NCBI RefSeq assembly: GCF_002217435.1
Contig: NZ_MUHF01000039.1
Coordinates: 1 to 41,131, forward strand
DNA from: Flavobacterium reichenbachii
GTDB lineage: Bacteria > Bacteroidota > Bacteroidia > Flavobacteriales > Flavobacteriaceae
Direction of reading: 5' to 3'
Length of the DNA: 41,131 nucleotides
Part shown: positions 25,983 through 34,301 of the stretch, one piece after another
Position numbering within the stretch: the first letter of the stretch is position 1
How the letters are laid out: each line of letters starts with the position of its first letter
Notes under the pieces: model-generated
What the model saw: the letters and a program-made list of their open reading frames with translations, nothing else
Told to the model about the DNA's origin: nothing
Database searches by the model: none
Made by a program: the position numbers and the translations under genes

Positions 25983-27638
25983 TTATTCGATAATATTAGA
26001 ACTCGTTACATAAAAATCTTTATCTACTTCTACTTTACGAGTTTCATCTGCAGTTTTTTCAGATTGCCATTCTGTAGTTGGTTTTAACCAGGTTTCGACT
26101 CCATTTAATTTCACTCTTACCGGCATGTCAAATTTGGCTACGCAGTTTGTCCAGTGATATCCAAAGGTTCCATTTTTAAACATATATTCAAAAACCGGAA
26201 TTTGTGTTGTGGTTAAATATTGAGCAAAAACTCTGTTAAAGTTAATTCCAGACTGCTCGTTTATATAATCTTGAATTTGCTTACTTGTTACAGTCTGATG
26301 ATAAAATGTTTTATTTAAACCTCTTAAAATAGATTTCCATTTGGCATCGTCATTCACTACCTGACGAATCGAATGCAGCATGTTTGCTCCTTTTGGATAC
26401 ATATCGCTCGATCCTTCGTTATTTACATCATAATGTCCGATAATCGGAGCATCATTCTGAATAATTTTTCTACACCCAATTACATATTCTGCTCCGGCAT
26501 CTTTTCCATAATAATATTCAAGAAAAAGACTTTCAGAGTAATTCGTAAAGCTTTCATGAATCCACATGTCCGCAATATCTTTATACGTAATATTGTTGGC
26601 AAACCATTCGTGTCCAGACTCATGAATTATAATAAAATCAAATTTTAATCCCCAGCCGGTTCCGCTTAAATCTCTACCCAAATAGCCATTTTTATATCCA
26701 TTCCCGTACGTAACAGAACTTTGGTGTTCCATTCCTAAATAAGGCGCTTCTACAAGTTTATAACTGTCTTCGTAAAACGGATAAGGACCAAACCAATTCT
26801 CAAAAGCTTTCAGCATTCTTGGCGCATCTTTAAAATGTTCTTTAGCTACAGCTAAATTATCTCTTAAGACATAATAATTACAATCTAAATCGCCTTTTTC
26901 ACCTTTAAATTTCTCCGAAAAATTAACGTAATCTCCAATATTGATGTTCACACCATAATTATTAATCGGGTTAGAAACGTACCAATTAAAAGTTTTAGTG
27001 CCGTCTTTTTCTTTTTTAACGCTTTTTAGTCTTCCGTTAGAAACCTCAGTCAAATCTCCCGGAACATTCACACTAATCAGCATATTTTCTACTTCGTCAT
27101 ACATATGATCTTTGCAAGGCCACCAAACACTGGCACCTAAACCCTGACACGACGAAGCGATAAAGTCTTTTCCGTTTCTGTCTTTTTTCCAGGTTATACC
27201 GCCGTCCCAAGGTGGTTTAATGGCTTCTTTTGGTATTCCTCCAAACGAAATTATGATTTCTTTTGTATCTCCAACTTTTTGATCTGCAGATAATTCAATA
27301 AAAAACGCATTACCTTCTCTCGTAAATTTTTGTTCTTTACCGCCTTGTGTGACTTTGTAGATCTGCATCGGTTCCTGCAAATCAATCTGCATTTTATTAT
27401 TGGCAGCAAGAACGGTGTAACGTACTGTATTTGAACCTGTAATTGTTTTGTCTTTCGGATTTACTTTTATATCTAAATGGTAATATTTTAAATCCCACCA
27501 AGCTCTTTCTTTTGTAATGCTTCCGCGTAAAGTGTCCTGATGCGTAAAAGTAGTTTCAGACTTATTAAGAAGTCCTTGTGCCTGAGCATTTAACCCAATT
27601 AATAAGGCAATTAAAGCGCCGCCAAAGTATTTTTTCAT
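25983..27638 (-). CDS. Exported M1-family zinc metallopeptidase
   Basis: 551 residues with a signal peptide (KKYFGGALIALLIGLNAQAQ, cleavage near 21). The zinc site is complete: HESGH at residues 339-343 and Glu362 in WIHESFTNY, the normal 19-residue spacing. The exopeptidase loop, usually GxMEN, reads GMEHQ at 302-306. N-terminal beta domain at about 45-250, catalytic domain at about 255-480. At this length it lacks the large C-terminal helical domain of aminopeptidase N. Probably a periplasmic or secreted aminopeptidase. Monocistronic, with a TACTTTTG -7 element upstream. Confidence 0.92.
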   Translation of the reverse strand: MKKYFGGALIALLIGLNAQAQGLLNKSETTFTHQDTLRGSITKERAWWDLKYYHLDIKVNPKDKTITGSNTVRYTVLAANNKMQIDLQEPMQIYKVTQGGKEQKFTREGNAFFIELSADQKVGDTKEIIISFGGIPKEAIKPPWDGGITWKKDRNGKDFIASSCQGLGASVWWPCKDHMYDEVENMLISVNVPGDLTEVSNGRLKSVKKEKDGTKTFNWYVSNPINNYGVNINIGDYVNFSEKFKGEKGDLDCNYYVLRDNLAVAKEHFKDAPRMLKAFENWFGPYPFYEDSYKLVEAPYLGMEHQSSVTYGNGYKNGYLGRDLSGTGWGLKFDFIIIHESGHEWFANNITYKDIADMWIHESFTNYSESLFLEYYYGKDAGAEYVIGCRKIIQNDAPIIGHYDVNNEGSSDMYPKGANMLHSIRQVVNDDAKWKSILRGLNKTFYHQTVTSKQIQDYINEQSGINFNRVFAQYLTTTQIPVFEYMFKNGTFGYHWTNCVAKFDMPVRVKLNGVETWLKPTTEWQSEKTADETRKVEVDKDFYVTSSNIIE

Positions 27639-27686
27639 TATTAGTAATTTGAAATAAATAGTGTATTCTACAAACTGATTCTATAA

Positions 27687-27694
27687 CAAAAGTA
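27687..27694 (-). promoter_or_regulatory. Candidate -7 promoter element for M1 peptidase
   Basis: On the minus strand TACTTTTG fits TAnnTTTG exactly, about 50 nt before the ATG. The -33 match is poor. Confidence 0.4.
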
Positions 27695-27797
27695 AACATT
27701 CGAATCAATTTTTTGATAATTTTACAGTTCTATTCAAAAGATTAAGTGTTAAAATTAATTTTCATCTATTTTATCTTTTTAAAATAATTTACCTTTT

Positions 27798-28496
27798 ATG
27801 AAACCTAATTTAATTTTATACATTTTAACTGCAGCACTTTCGTTTACAAGCTATTCACAAAATATTCCGATTCCTAAAACAAATGAAAAACTGATTATTG
27901 ACGGCGATTTATCCGATTGGAAAACACCGTTTTTAGGTCCATTTGTAATTCATAATTCTGGCGGAAAAGCGACTCAGAATACATTTGTTTCACTTTCGTG
28001 GAATAATGAAAACCTTTATATAGCGTATCGTTCTGAAGATTCTAATATAATCGGAAAATCACAGCCAAAAGACTCTAAAATCTATGAAACAGATGATTTA
28101 GTAGAAATGTTTATTGATCCTGACGGCGATGGAAAAAACTATTTTGAAATTGGCGTAAATGCTTTTTCTACCCATTATGACATGGCAGTAAAATGTATTT
28201 CTCCAGATTGTGGCGGCTGGAATACCGATATGAATTATAATATTTCGGACTTAGAAACAGCAAGCAAAATAACGGAAGAAGGTTTTTGCATCGAAATAAA
28301 AATACCATTTTCGAGTCTCGAAAAAATTAAAAATGGCGGTTTTACAAAACCAAAAGCGGGTACAAAATGGAAAGCAAATACTTTTAGAATAGATTACGGT
28401 AACACCACAGAATACCTTGCTTTACAATATTATAAAAGCTTAAAGTTTGGTTTTCATCATCCAGAAGAATTCGCTGTTTTTGAGTTTGCAGAGTAG
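27798..28496 (+). CDS. Secreted CBM9-like carbohydrate-binding protein
   Basis: 232 residues with a signal peptide (PNLILYILTAALSFTSYSQ). The mature protein is one family-9-like carbohydrate-binding domain: IDGDLSDW near residue 34, SWNNENLYIAYRSED near 70, the conserved DDLVEMFIDPDGDGKNYFE near 98-116, which resembles a calcium loop, then the FCIEIKIPFSSL strand near 162. There is no attached catalytic domain, so it probably binds sugars at the cell surface or in the periplasm. The ligand is unknown. It stands alone between divergent and convergent neighbours. Confidence 0.85.
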   Translation: MKPNLILYILTAALSFTSYSQNIPIPKTNEKLIIDGDLSDWKTPFLGPFVIHNSGGKATQNTFVSLSWNNENLYIAYRSEDSNIIGKSQPKDSKIYETDDLVEMFIDPDGDGKNYFEIGVNAFSTHYDMAVKCISPDCGGWNTDMNYNISDLETASKITEEGFCIEIKIPFSSLEKIKNGGFTKPKAGTKWKANTFRIDYGNTTEYLALQYYKSLKFGFHHPEEFAVFEFAE

Positions 28497-28511
28497 TCTT
28501 TTAGTTTAATC

Positions 28512-28538
28512 GTTTGTTTGTTTGTTTGTTTGTTTGTT
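28512..28538. repeat. GTTT tetranucleotide tandem repeat
   Basis: Six complete GTTT units plus a partial one in the 47-nt gap between two convergent genes. It is a simple-sequence repeat that could vary in copy number, but it lies outside coding sequence. Confidence 0.9.
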
Positions 28539-28543
28539 GATAT

Positions 28544-29131
28544 TTAATTGAAAAGTTGTTGTATCTCTACTGGTTTATAATACTCTACATTGTCAACTAA
28601 AAAATTAAAAGACATATTAGTCTTTGTCATATTATAAATTTCAAAAATGGATTTATTTCGAGTAAAATAGAAACTTCTATTATTTGAATTTTCATAAAAA
28701 ATATATGTTTGCAAAAACATAGAAATTCCTTTTTTTAAAACTATCGCATTAGAAAATTCTTTAGGAAGAAATCTATTTATAAAAGTATCATTATCAATGT
28801 ATATTTCTCCAGTGCTATCATTAATTGGCGCAAAATTACCATACGGCGTTTTTTCTAAAAACAGAATTAATCTCTGGCCAGCTTTTAATTCTTTAATTCT
28901 TGGATCACATAACCATTCTTTCCAGATGACTACATTAATTTTCGAACTTGATTTTCCCTTTATAAACTGAGTGATCGTGAATTGATATTCATTTTTTGAT
29001 ATTTTAGAGACAGTTCCGTCTACAATTAAAACAGCTTTAGAAATAACTATTGGGTATGGCGTTTCATTTTTCTTGAATCCATAATTCAGACAAGGAATTA
29101 AAAGCATTAATAAACAGATATATAGTTTCAT
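28544..29131 (-). CDS. Exported protein of unknown function
   Basis: 195 residues from the ATG at 29131, starting with a signal sequence (KLYICLLMLLIPCLNYG). Another ATG at 29173 would add 14 residues, but that start lies almost against the his-operon terminator T-run, so the internal start is preferred. If Cys13 is lipidated it may be a lipoprotein. The body has a beta-rich segment (AVLIVDGTVSKISKNEYQFTITQFIKG) of the kind seen in small barrel-like, surface-exposed proteins, then VVIWKEWLCDPRIKELKAGQRLILFLE. I do not recognise a family. Confidence 0.65.
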   Translation of the reverse strand: MKLYICLLMLLIPCLNYGFKKNETPYPIVISKAVLIVDGTVSKISKNEYQFTITQFIKGKSSSKINVVIWKEWLCDPRIKELKAGQRLILFLEKTPYGNFAPINDSTGEIYIDNDTFINRFLPKEFSNAIVLKKGISMFLQTYIFYENSNNRSFYFTRNKSIFEIYNMTKTNMSFNFLVDNVEYYKPVEIQQLFN

Positions 29132-29178
29132 AAATAGATTATTTAATACTAAAATTAGTTTTTTTTCATACATGAAGT

Positions 29179-29225
29179 AAAAAAAAAAAAATGCATTACA
29201 TCTTACTTTTTAAGACATAATGCAT
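29179..29225 (-). terminator. Terminator of the histidine operon
   Basis: Stem ATGCATTA/TAATGCAT extended by TCTTA/TAAGA across a small CA/CA internal loop, followed on the minus strand by T12. It lies about 26 nt after the hisIE stop. Confidence 0.88.
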
Positions 29226-29251
29226 CTAGATTTTATAAATTTAAAAAAAAG

Positions 29252-29851
29252 TTACTTCTGGCGTTTCTTCAAAACTTCAACAACATCAGCCAGCTGATAT
29301 CCTTTTGCTTGAAGTAGAATCAAATAATGAAATAATAAATCGGCGCTTTCGCTGAGGAATAAATCATCGTTATCGTCTTTGGCTTCAATTACCACTTCTA
29401 CAGCTTCTTCGCCTACTTTTTGAGCAATTTTATTGATACCTTTTGCAAATAATGAAGCAACATAACTCTGCTCAGAATCTGCATTGTCTCTACGAATTTT
29501 TATTGTTTTTTCGAGCGTAGAAAGAAAACCATAACTTTCTGCATTTTCTTCCTGCCAGCACGTGTCTGCTCCGGTGTGGCATGTTGGCCCAACAGGTCTG
29601 GCCTGAATTAAAAGCGTATCTTCGTCGCAGTCGTTTTTAATGCTTACAAGATTCAAAAAGTGACCGCTCTCCTCGCCTTTTGTCCAAAGTCTTTGTTTTG
29701 AACGGCTGAAAAAGGTTACTTTTTGAGTTTCTATTGTTTTCTGAAGCGATTCTTCGTTCATATATCCCAGCATCAAAACATTTTTAGTTTCCGAATCCTG
29801 AATTATCGCCGGAATTAATCCGTGTGCCATTTTAGTAAAATCTACGTTCAT
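29252..29851 (-). CDS. hisIE: Bifunctional phosphoribosyl-AMP cyclohydrolase / phosphoribosyl-ATP pyrophosphatase
   Basis: 199 residues catalysing steps 2 and 3 of histidine synthesis. The N-terminal HisI domain (about 1-110) shows LMLGYMNEESL, FFSRSKQRLWTKGEESGHFL, and the zinc/Mg cysteines and acids in NDCDEDTLL and GPTCHTGADTCW. The C-terminal HisE domain (about 110-199) has KGINKIAQKVGEEAVEVVIEAKD with the pyrophosphatase Glu/Asp set, then ESADLLFHYLILL. The fused order is the usual one in enterobacteria and Bacteroidota. Last gene of the operon, followed by a strong terminator. Confidence 0.96.
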   Translation of the reverse strand: MNVDFTKMAHGLIPAIIQDSETKNVLMLGYMNEESLQKTIETQKVTFFSRSKQRLWTKGEESGHFLNLVSIKNDCDEDTLLIQARPVGPTCHTGADTCWQEENAESYGFLSTLEKTIKIRRDNADSEQSYVASLFAKGINKIAQKVGEEAVEVVIEAKDDNDDLFLSESADLLFHYLILLQAKGYQLADVVEVLKKRQK

Positions 29852-29875
29852 TGTATTTTATATTTTAGACTTCAG

Positions 29876-29893
29876 TCCCGATAGCTATCGGGA
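29876..29893. repeat. 18-nt perfect palindrome
   Basis: TCCCGATAGCTATCGGGA, with no loop, between hisIE and hisF. GC-rich within an AT-rich gap. I recall the same palindrome elsewhere in flavobacterial genomes, but cannot check it here. Confidence 0.8.
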
Positions 29894-29904
29894 TAGATTA
29901 CTGA

Positions 29905-30022
29905 ATTCTATATTTTTATTTCTTAATTCTATCTTCTTAATTCTATCTTCTTTATTCTCTTTTCTAAAGTCTATCTTCTTGATTCTATCTTCTTGATTCT
30001 ATTTTCTAAACTCTATCCTCTA
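29905..30022. repeat. TTCTATCTTC-word array between hisIE and hisF
   Basis: The gap of about 170 nt is filled with reiterations of (A/G)ATTCTATCTTCTT and variants (TTCTATCTTCTTAATTCTAT, TCTATCTTCTTGATTCTATC, AAAGTCTA). On the mRNA strand it is a purine-rich GAAGATAGAAT array. There is no coding potential. Confidence 0.75.
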
Positions 30023-30775
30023 AAGTCTAACTTCAATATCATTCTTTCTTAATTCTTTTTTCAAATCCTTAATTTCGATTTCTTTAAAATGAAAAACACT
30101 TGCTGCCAAAGCGGCGTCTGCTTTTCCTTCTTTAAAAGAATCTACAAAATGCTGTATATTTCCGGCGCCTCCAGAAGCAATAATCGGAATATTAATTAAA
30201 GTGGATAATTTAGCCAAAGCATCATTTGCAAAACCATTTTTAGTGCCGTCATTATCCATCGAAGTAAATAATATTTCGCCCGCGCCACGTTCTGCCACTT
30301 CAACTGCCCAATCAAATAGATTTAATTCTGTTGGTACTTTCCCGCCCACTAAATGCACAATCCATTGTCCGTCAATTTGTTTCGCATCTATTGCAACCAC
30401 AACACATTGGCTTCCAAATTTCTGCGCTAAATCATTAATCAACTGTGGATTTTTTACTGCCGATGAATTAATTGAAACTTTATCAGCTCCATTATTCAAC
30501 AAAATCTCGACGTCTTCTACAGACGAAATGCCGCCACCAACCGTAAACGGAATATTGATTTTTTCTGCCACACTTCGCACCATATTTACTAAGGTTTTAC
30601 GACGTTCTTCTGTAGCCGAAATATCCAAAAAAACCAATTCGTCTGCGCCTTCAGCAGAATAAATTTCAGCCAGTTCTACCGGATCGCCCGCATCACGCAG
30701 GTCAACAAAGTTAACGCCTTTTACGGTTCTTCCGTTTTTTATATCTAAACACGGTATGATTCTTTTTGCTAACAT
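30020..30775 (-). CDS. hisF: Imidazole glycerol phosphate synthase, cyclase subunit
   Basis: 251 residues, a (beta/alpha)8 barrel that takes ammonia from HisH to form imidazole glycerol phosphate and AICAR. The catalytic Asp11 lies in IIPCLDIKNGRTVKG, and the second catalytic Asp near residue 130 in CVVVAIDAKQID. Phosphate-binding glycines are in GGGISSVEDVE and ASGGAGNIQHF. Length is normal. Its upstream and downstream junctions both carry word-array repeats. Confidence 0.96.
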   Translation of the reverse strand: MLAKRIIPCLDIKNGRTVKGVNFVDLRDAGDPVELAEIYSAEGADELVFLDISATEERRKTLVNMVRSVAEKINIPFTVGGGISSVEDVEILLNNGADKVSINSSAVKNPQLINDLAQKFGSQCVVVAIDAKQIDGQWIVHLVGGKVPTELNLFDWAVEVAERGAGEILFTSMDNDGTKNGFANDALAKLSTLINIPIIASGGAGNIQHFVDSFKEGKADAALAASVFHFKEIEIKDLKKELRKNDIEVRL

Positions 30776-30794
30776 TTTTTAATGTGTCAATTTG

Positions 30795-30890
30795 AGAATT
30801 AGATAATTAGATAATTTTAAACACAACGTAAAGAATTATCTAATTGACTAATTATCTCATTTTCTAATTATGTAATTCTCTAATTGTTTC
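30795..30890. repeat. AATTAGATAATTAG-word inverted array between hisF and hisA
   Basis: The left part reads AGAATTAGATAATTAGATAA. The right part carries AATTATCTAATTGACTAATT and further TAATT words running into the last codons of hisA (stop at 30857). The two parts are complementary and could fold. Confidence 0.7.
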
Positions 30891-31582
30891 AAAGTAATTC
30901 TGCCTTCGTAAATTGCTTTTCCTATTATCGTTCCTTCACAGCCTAATTCGGCTAATTTTGGAAGTTCGTCGAAAGTTGAAATTCCTCCCGAAGCGATTAG
31001 TTTTATACCTTTTGCTTCGCTTAATATTTTCTCATACAAATCAAAACTTGGACCTTGAAGCATTCCGTCTTTGGCAATATCGGTACAAATTACGTACTGA
31101 ATTCCTTTTGCTTGATAATCCTGAATAAAGGGAACTAAATCCTCATTTGACTCTTCTAACCAGCCAGAAACTGCTATTTTTTCATCTTTTGCATCTGCTC
31201 CTAAAATGATTTTATCTGAACCGTATTCTGAAATCCATTTTTCGAAAATCGCTCTGTTTTTTACAGCAATACTTCCGCCGGTAATTTGGTTTGCACCACT
31301 TTCAAAAGCAATTCTTAAATCGTCGTCTGATTTCAATCCGCCTCCAAAATCAATTTTTAAAGTGGTTTGCGATGCAATTTGTTCCAAAATTTTATAATTG
31401 ACAATTTTACTCGATTTTGCACCGTCTAAATCTACTAAATGCAAATATTCAATTCCGTGTGCTTCAAATGATTTCGCTACTTCAAGCGGATTCTCATTGT
31501 AGATTATTTTGGTATCGTAATCACCTTTGGACAATCGAACGCATTTTCCGTCAATGATATCTATAGCTGGTATTATTCTCAT
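30857..31582 (-). CDS. hisA: ProFAR isomerase
   Basis: 241 residues starting MRIIPAIDIIDGKCVRL. I place the start at 31582, because the 19-residue upstream extension falls in the repeat array and family members begin with the RIIPAIDI strand. It isomerises ProFAR to PRFAR. The catalytic Asp8 and the second Asp in VICTDIAKDGMLQGP (about 169) are present, and the phosphate-binding loops GGGLKSDDD and ASGGISTFDEL are intact. The last codons overlap a repeat array, so the C-terminal residues (ENYIIRK) are partly shaped by the repeat. Confidence 0.95.
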   Translation of the reverse strand: MRIIPAIDIIDGKCVRLSKGDYDTKIIYNENPLEVAKSFEAHGIEYLHLVDLDGAKSSKIVNYKILEQIASQTTLKIDFGGGLKSDDDLRIAFESGANQITGGSIAVKNRAIFEKWISEYGSDKIILGADAKDEKIAVSGWLEESNEDLVPFIQDYQAKGIQYVICTDIAKDGMLQGPSFDLYEKILSEAKGIKLIASGGISTFDELPKLAELGCEGTIIGKAIYEGRITLKQLENYIIRK

Positions 31583-31587
31583 TTTTT

Positions 31588-31626
31588 TTAGTCTTAAAGT
31601 TTGAAAGTCGAAAGTCTTAAAGTCTT
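31588..31626. repeat. AGTCTTAAAG/GAAAGTC word array between hisA and hisH
   Basis: Reiterations of AGTC, TTAAAG and GAAAG words (AGTCTTAAAGTTTGAAAGTC, then GAAAGTCTTAAAGTC) in the 99-nt gap. It is a shorter member of the junction-array pattern. Confidence 0.6.
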
Positions 31627-31681
31627 TTTTGATTTTCAAAAATTGTTATTTTGGTTTATATTGATTTTTGAAATTGAAATT

Positions 31682-32263
31682 TTACATTTTTAAGAAATTC
31701 TCTAAAATCTTTTCTCCCACTTCACCGCTTTTTTCCGGATGAAACTGCGTTCCATAAAAATTATTTTTCTGTAAAGCCGAAGCATATTCCATTTCATAAT
31801 TGGTCGTTGCAATGCTTTCTGCGCAATTTGGAGCATAAAAGCTATGAACCAAATACATAAATTCATTTTCTGATATATCCTTAAACAAGTCCGATTTTAA
31901 ATTATAAATCTGATTCCAGCCCATTTGCGGCACTTTTACCTGATTCGAAAATTTAATTACATCAACATCAAAAATTCCTAAACCTTTGGTATTACCCTCT
32001 TCAGAAGATTTACACATTAACTGCATTCCCAGGCAAATTCCTAAAACCGGCTGTTTTAAAGTCGGAATCAAACTATCTAATCCGCTTTCTCTCAGTTTCG
32101 TCATCGCCGAACTCGCTTCGCCCACGCCAGGAAAAATCACTTTATCAGCAGCTTGAATTTCTTCAGCATTATTACTCAAAACGGCTTTAAACCCTAACCT
32201 TTCAATAGCAAACATAATGCTCTGAATATTTCCTGCTCCGTAATTTATAATTACTATTTTCAT
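31682..32263 (-). CDS. hisH: Imidazole glycerol phosphate synthase, glutaminase subunit
   Basis: 193 residues, a class I glutamine amidotransferase partner of HisF. The nucleophile Cys77 lies in the GICLGMQLM elbow. The catalytic His/Glu pair is in YGTQFHPEKSG near residue 176, and the start IINYGAGNIQS is typical. Length is normal. It lies between hisB and hisA as in many his operons. Confidence 0.96.
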   Translation of the reverse strand: MKIVIINYGAGNIQSIMFAIERLGFKAVLSNNAEEIQAADKVIFPGVGEASSAMTKLRESGLDSLIPTLKQPVLGICLGMQLMCKSSEEGNTKGLGIFDVDVIKFSNQVKVPQMGWNQIYNLKSDLFKDISENEFMYLVHSFYAPNCAESIATTNYEMEYASALQKNNFYGTQFHPEKSGEVGEKILENFLKM

Positions 32264-32269
32264 TTTATA

Positions 32270-32332
32270 AAGCTTTAGGCTTTAAGCTGTAGGCTTTAGG
32301 CTTATTGCCTATTGCTTATAGCTTAAAGCGTT
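32270..32332. repeat. GCTTTAGG-word inverted array between hisH and hisB
   Basis: Tandem words AAGCTTTAGGCTTTAAGCTG and TAGGCTTTAGGCTTATTGCC, then complementary TATTGCTTATAGCTTAAAGC. The 69-nt gap consists almost wholly of this. The same word family reappears between hisD and hisG. Confidence 0.75.
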
Positions 32333-33469
32333 TTACAGCATTCCTTTCGTCGAAGGCAAAATCATTTTTTCTGTATCTCTTTTTACCGCTACTTTTATCG
32401 CTTTCGCGAAAGCTTTAAAAATCGCTTCAATTTTATGATGCTCGTTGATTCCTTCTGCTTTGATGTTTAAGTTGGCTTTTGCTCCGTCTGTAAATGATTT
32501 GAAGAAATGATAGAACATTTCAGTTGGCATTTTACCCACCATTTCGCGTTTAAATTCCGTTTCCCAAATCAACCAGTTTCTTCCTCCAAAGTCAATTGCA
32601 GCCTGCGCCAGACAATCGTCCATTGGCAGGCAGAAACCGTAACGTTCTATTCCTAACTTATTTCCAAGTGCTTTCGCAAAAACTTCTCCCAAAGCAATTG
32701 CTGTATCTTCGATTGTATGATGTTCATCAACCTCTAAATCACCTTTTACAAGGATTTCTAAGTCCATTTGACCGTGACGTGAGATTTGATCTAACATATG
32801 ATCAAAAAAGGCAATTCCCGTATCGATTTTGCTTTTTCCTGTACCGTCGAGGTTCAAATTAATATAAATATCAGTTTCGTTGGTTTTACGAGTTATAGAC
32901 GCAGAACGCGCCTCTAATTTTAGAAACTCGTAAATGGTTTTCCAATCCATTGTCTGCAAAACAATTGTTTCGTCTAATTCTTCACGTTTTGAGGAAATTT
33001 CGTTGCTTCCCGCTCCATCTGTAATGTTCATAAAAATAGCTTTTGCACCTAAGTTTTTAGCTAATTCTACGTCTGTTAAACGATCTCCTAAAACAAAAGA
33101 ATTTTCCAGATCATATTCAGGATTATTCAAATATTTAGTCAGCATTCCAGTTCTTGGCTTGCGAGTTGGCGCGTTATCTTCTGGAAAAGAACGGTCAACA
33201 AAAATATCATCAAATAAAACACCTTCATTTTCAAAAGCTCTTAAAATGAAGTTTTGTGTCGGCCAGAAGGTATCTTCCGGAAAACTATCCGTTCCTAATC
33301 CGTCCTGATTGGTTACCATTGCCAATTCATAATCTAATTCAGCGGCAATTTTAGCTAGATATTGAAAAGCTTTTGGATAAAATTCCAGTTTTTCCAAACT
33401 GTCCAATTGTAAATTTTCTGGTTCTAAAACAATCGTTCCGTCACGATCGATAAAAAGTACTTTTTTCAT
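32333..33469 (-). CDS. hisB: Bifunctional histidinol-phosphatase / imidazole glycerol phosphate dehydratase
   Basis: 378 residues. The N-terminal HAD phosphatase (about 1-165) begins KKVLFIDRDGT with nucleophile Asp8 and Asp10, and contains VTNQDG and GDRLTDVELAKNLG. The C-terminal dehydratase (about 190-378) has the duplicated metal-binding signatures EVDEHHTIEDTA and INEHHKIEAIFK plus FFDHMLDQISRHG. The fused arrangement matches enterobacterial HisB. It follows the secreted unknown gene by about 40 nt. Confidence 0.96.
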   Translation of the reverse strand: MKKVLFIDRDGTIVLEPENLQLDSLEKLEFYPKAFQYLAKIAAELDYELAMVTNQDGLGTDSFPEDTFWPTQNFILRAFENEGVLFDDIFVDRSFPEDNAPTRKPRTGMLTKYLNNPEYDLENSFVLGDRLTDVELAKNLGAKAIFMNITDGAGSNEISSKREELDETIVLQTMDWKTIYEFLKLEARSASITRKTNETDIYINLNLDGTGKSKIDTGIAFFDHMLDQISRHGQMDLEILVKGDLEVDEHHTIEDTAIALGEVFAKALGNKLGIERYGFCLPMDDCLAQAAIDFGGRNWLIWETEFKREMVGKMPTEMFYHFFKSFTDGAKANLNIKAEGINEHHKIEAIFKAFAKAIKVAVKRDTEKMILPSTKGML

Positions 33470-33509
33470 ATTATTAATTTTGAGCGGATTACGCCTAAAT
33501 CTTTTTTAA

Positions 33510-34271
33510 TTAATATTTAAATTCTCTTTGTATAAAATAACATTTAGATTTTTTATCAGAATCTATATCATCTTCTACATATATTTCTGTCCAATTATGT
33601 AAGTCATATTTTTTATATTCAAATCTCATCGATAGTTTTGATTCTTTGTCAGGAACCGGAAAACTTAATTTACTATAAAATTCGGTCATAAAATTTTTAT
33701 CATTATAGACATAACTAAAAACATCATTTTGAAAATTAGAATCATGCGATTCTTTTATCATGTTGTTTCTAGCATCATATTGATACGTTATCACCGAGTT
33801 TGGAGTATCACTTAAAACACCTTTCTCAGCATCAAATTCTAACTTCTTTATTATTAAATCATTTAGATATTCATATTTAACACTACTTACAATAGTGTCA
33901 GAGTTATAATAAAACTTTTCCTGTATGACTTTATTTTTATCATAGAAAAATTCTGTTCTATTGATAATTCCTCCATCATCGTAATAATTTATTGTTTCCA
34001 GTTTTTGCTTTTTATCATTATAACGATTCTGTGGAAAATCCCATTTATTTGTTGGAAAGAAAGATTGTTTGATAAATTCTCCATTAGAATCTTTGATGTA
34101 AACGTCATCGTGAAGATATTTTCCTTTCAGAAAACCTGTTTTCGTTTTTTTAGCTTCATACCAGGTTTCTTTATATTCTTTAGGATTGCCTTTAATTTCT
34201 TCAAGAACGCTGTTATTTTGTGAATATGCATTTAGAAAAACAAAGAAAAATAGAGTATATAAAAAATTCAT
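33510..34271 (-). CDS. Secreted unknown protein inserted in the his operon
   Basis: 253 residues with a signal peptide (NFLYTLFFFVFLNAYSQ). The mature part is very rich in Tyr, Lys, Asp and Asn, with loose repeats of the form YDDGGIINRTEFFYDKNKV, FYYNSDTIVSSVKYEYLND and YQYDARNNMIKESHDSNF. These resemble the YD-type strand repeats of secreted flavobacterial proteins and are probably an extended beta structure. It has nothing visible to do with histidine. It lies between hisC and hisB on the same strand with gaps of 30-40 nt and no promoter or terminator seen, so it is probably co-transcribed. Confidence 0.75.
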   Translation of the reverse strand: MNFLYTLFFFVFLNAYSQNNSVLEEIKGNPKEYKETWYEAKKTKTGFLKGKYLHDDVYIKDSNGEFIKQSFFPTNKWDFPQNRYNDKKQKLETINYYDDGGIINRTEFFYDKNKVIQEKFYYNSDTIVSSVKYEYLNDLIIKKLEFDAEKGVLSDTPNSVITYQYDARNNMIKESHDSNFQNDVFSYVYNDKNFMTEFYSKLSFPVPDKESKLSMRFEYKKYDLHNWTEIYVEDDIDSDKKSKCYFIQREFKY

Positions 34272-34301
34272 GATTTCGTTTTTATATTATTTAATTAAAA
34301 A

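Noticed and set aside
28512..28538. GTTT repeat as a phase-variation switch
   Set aside because: It lies between the 3' ends of two convergent genes, outside any promoter or coding frame, so copy-number changes would not alter expression in an obvious way.
30201..30662. 153-codon open frame on the plus strand opposite hisF
   Set aside because: It is fully antisense to a gene with all catalytic motifs; its translation shows no family features and reflects codon bias of the opposite strand.
32333..33469. hisB as an accidental gene fusion
   Set aside because: Fused phosphatase-dehydratase HisB is the usual form in enterobacteria and is common in Bacteroidota.
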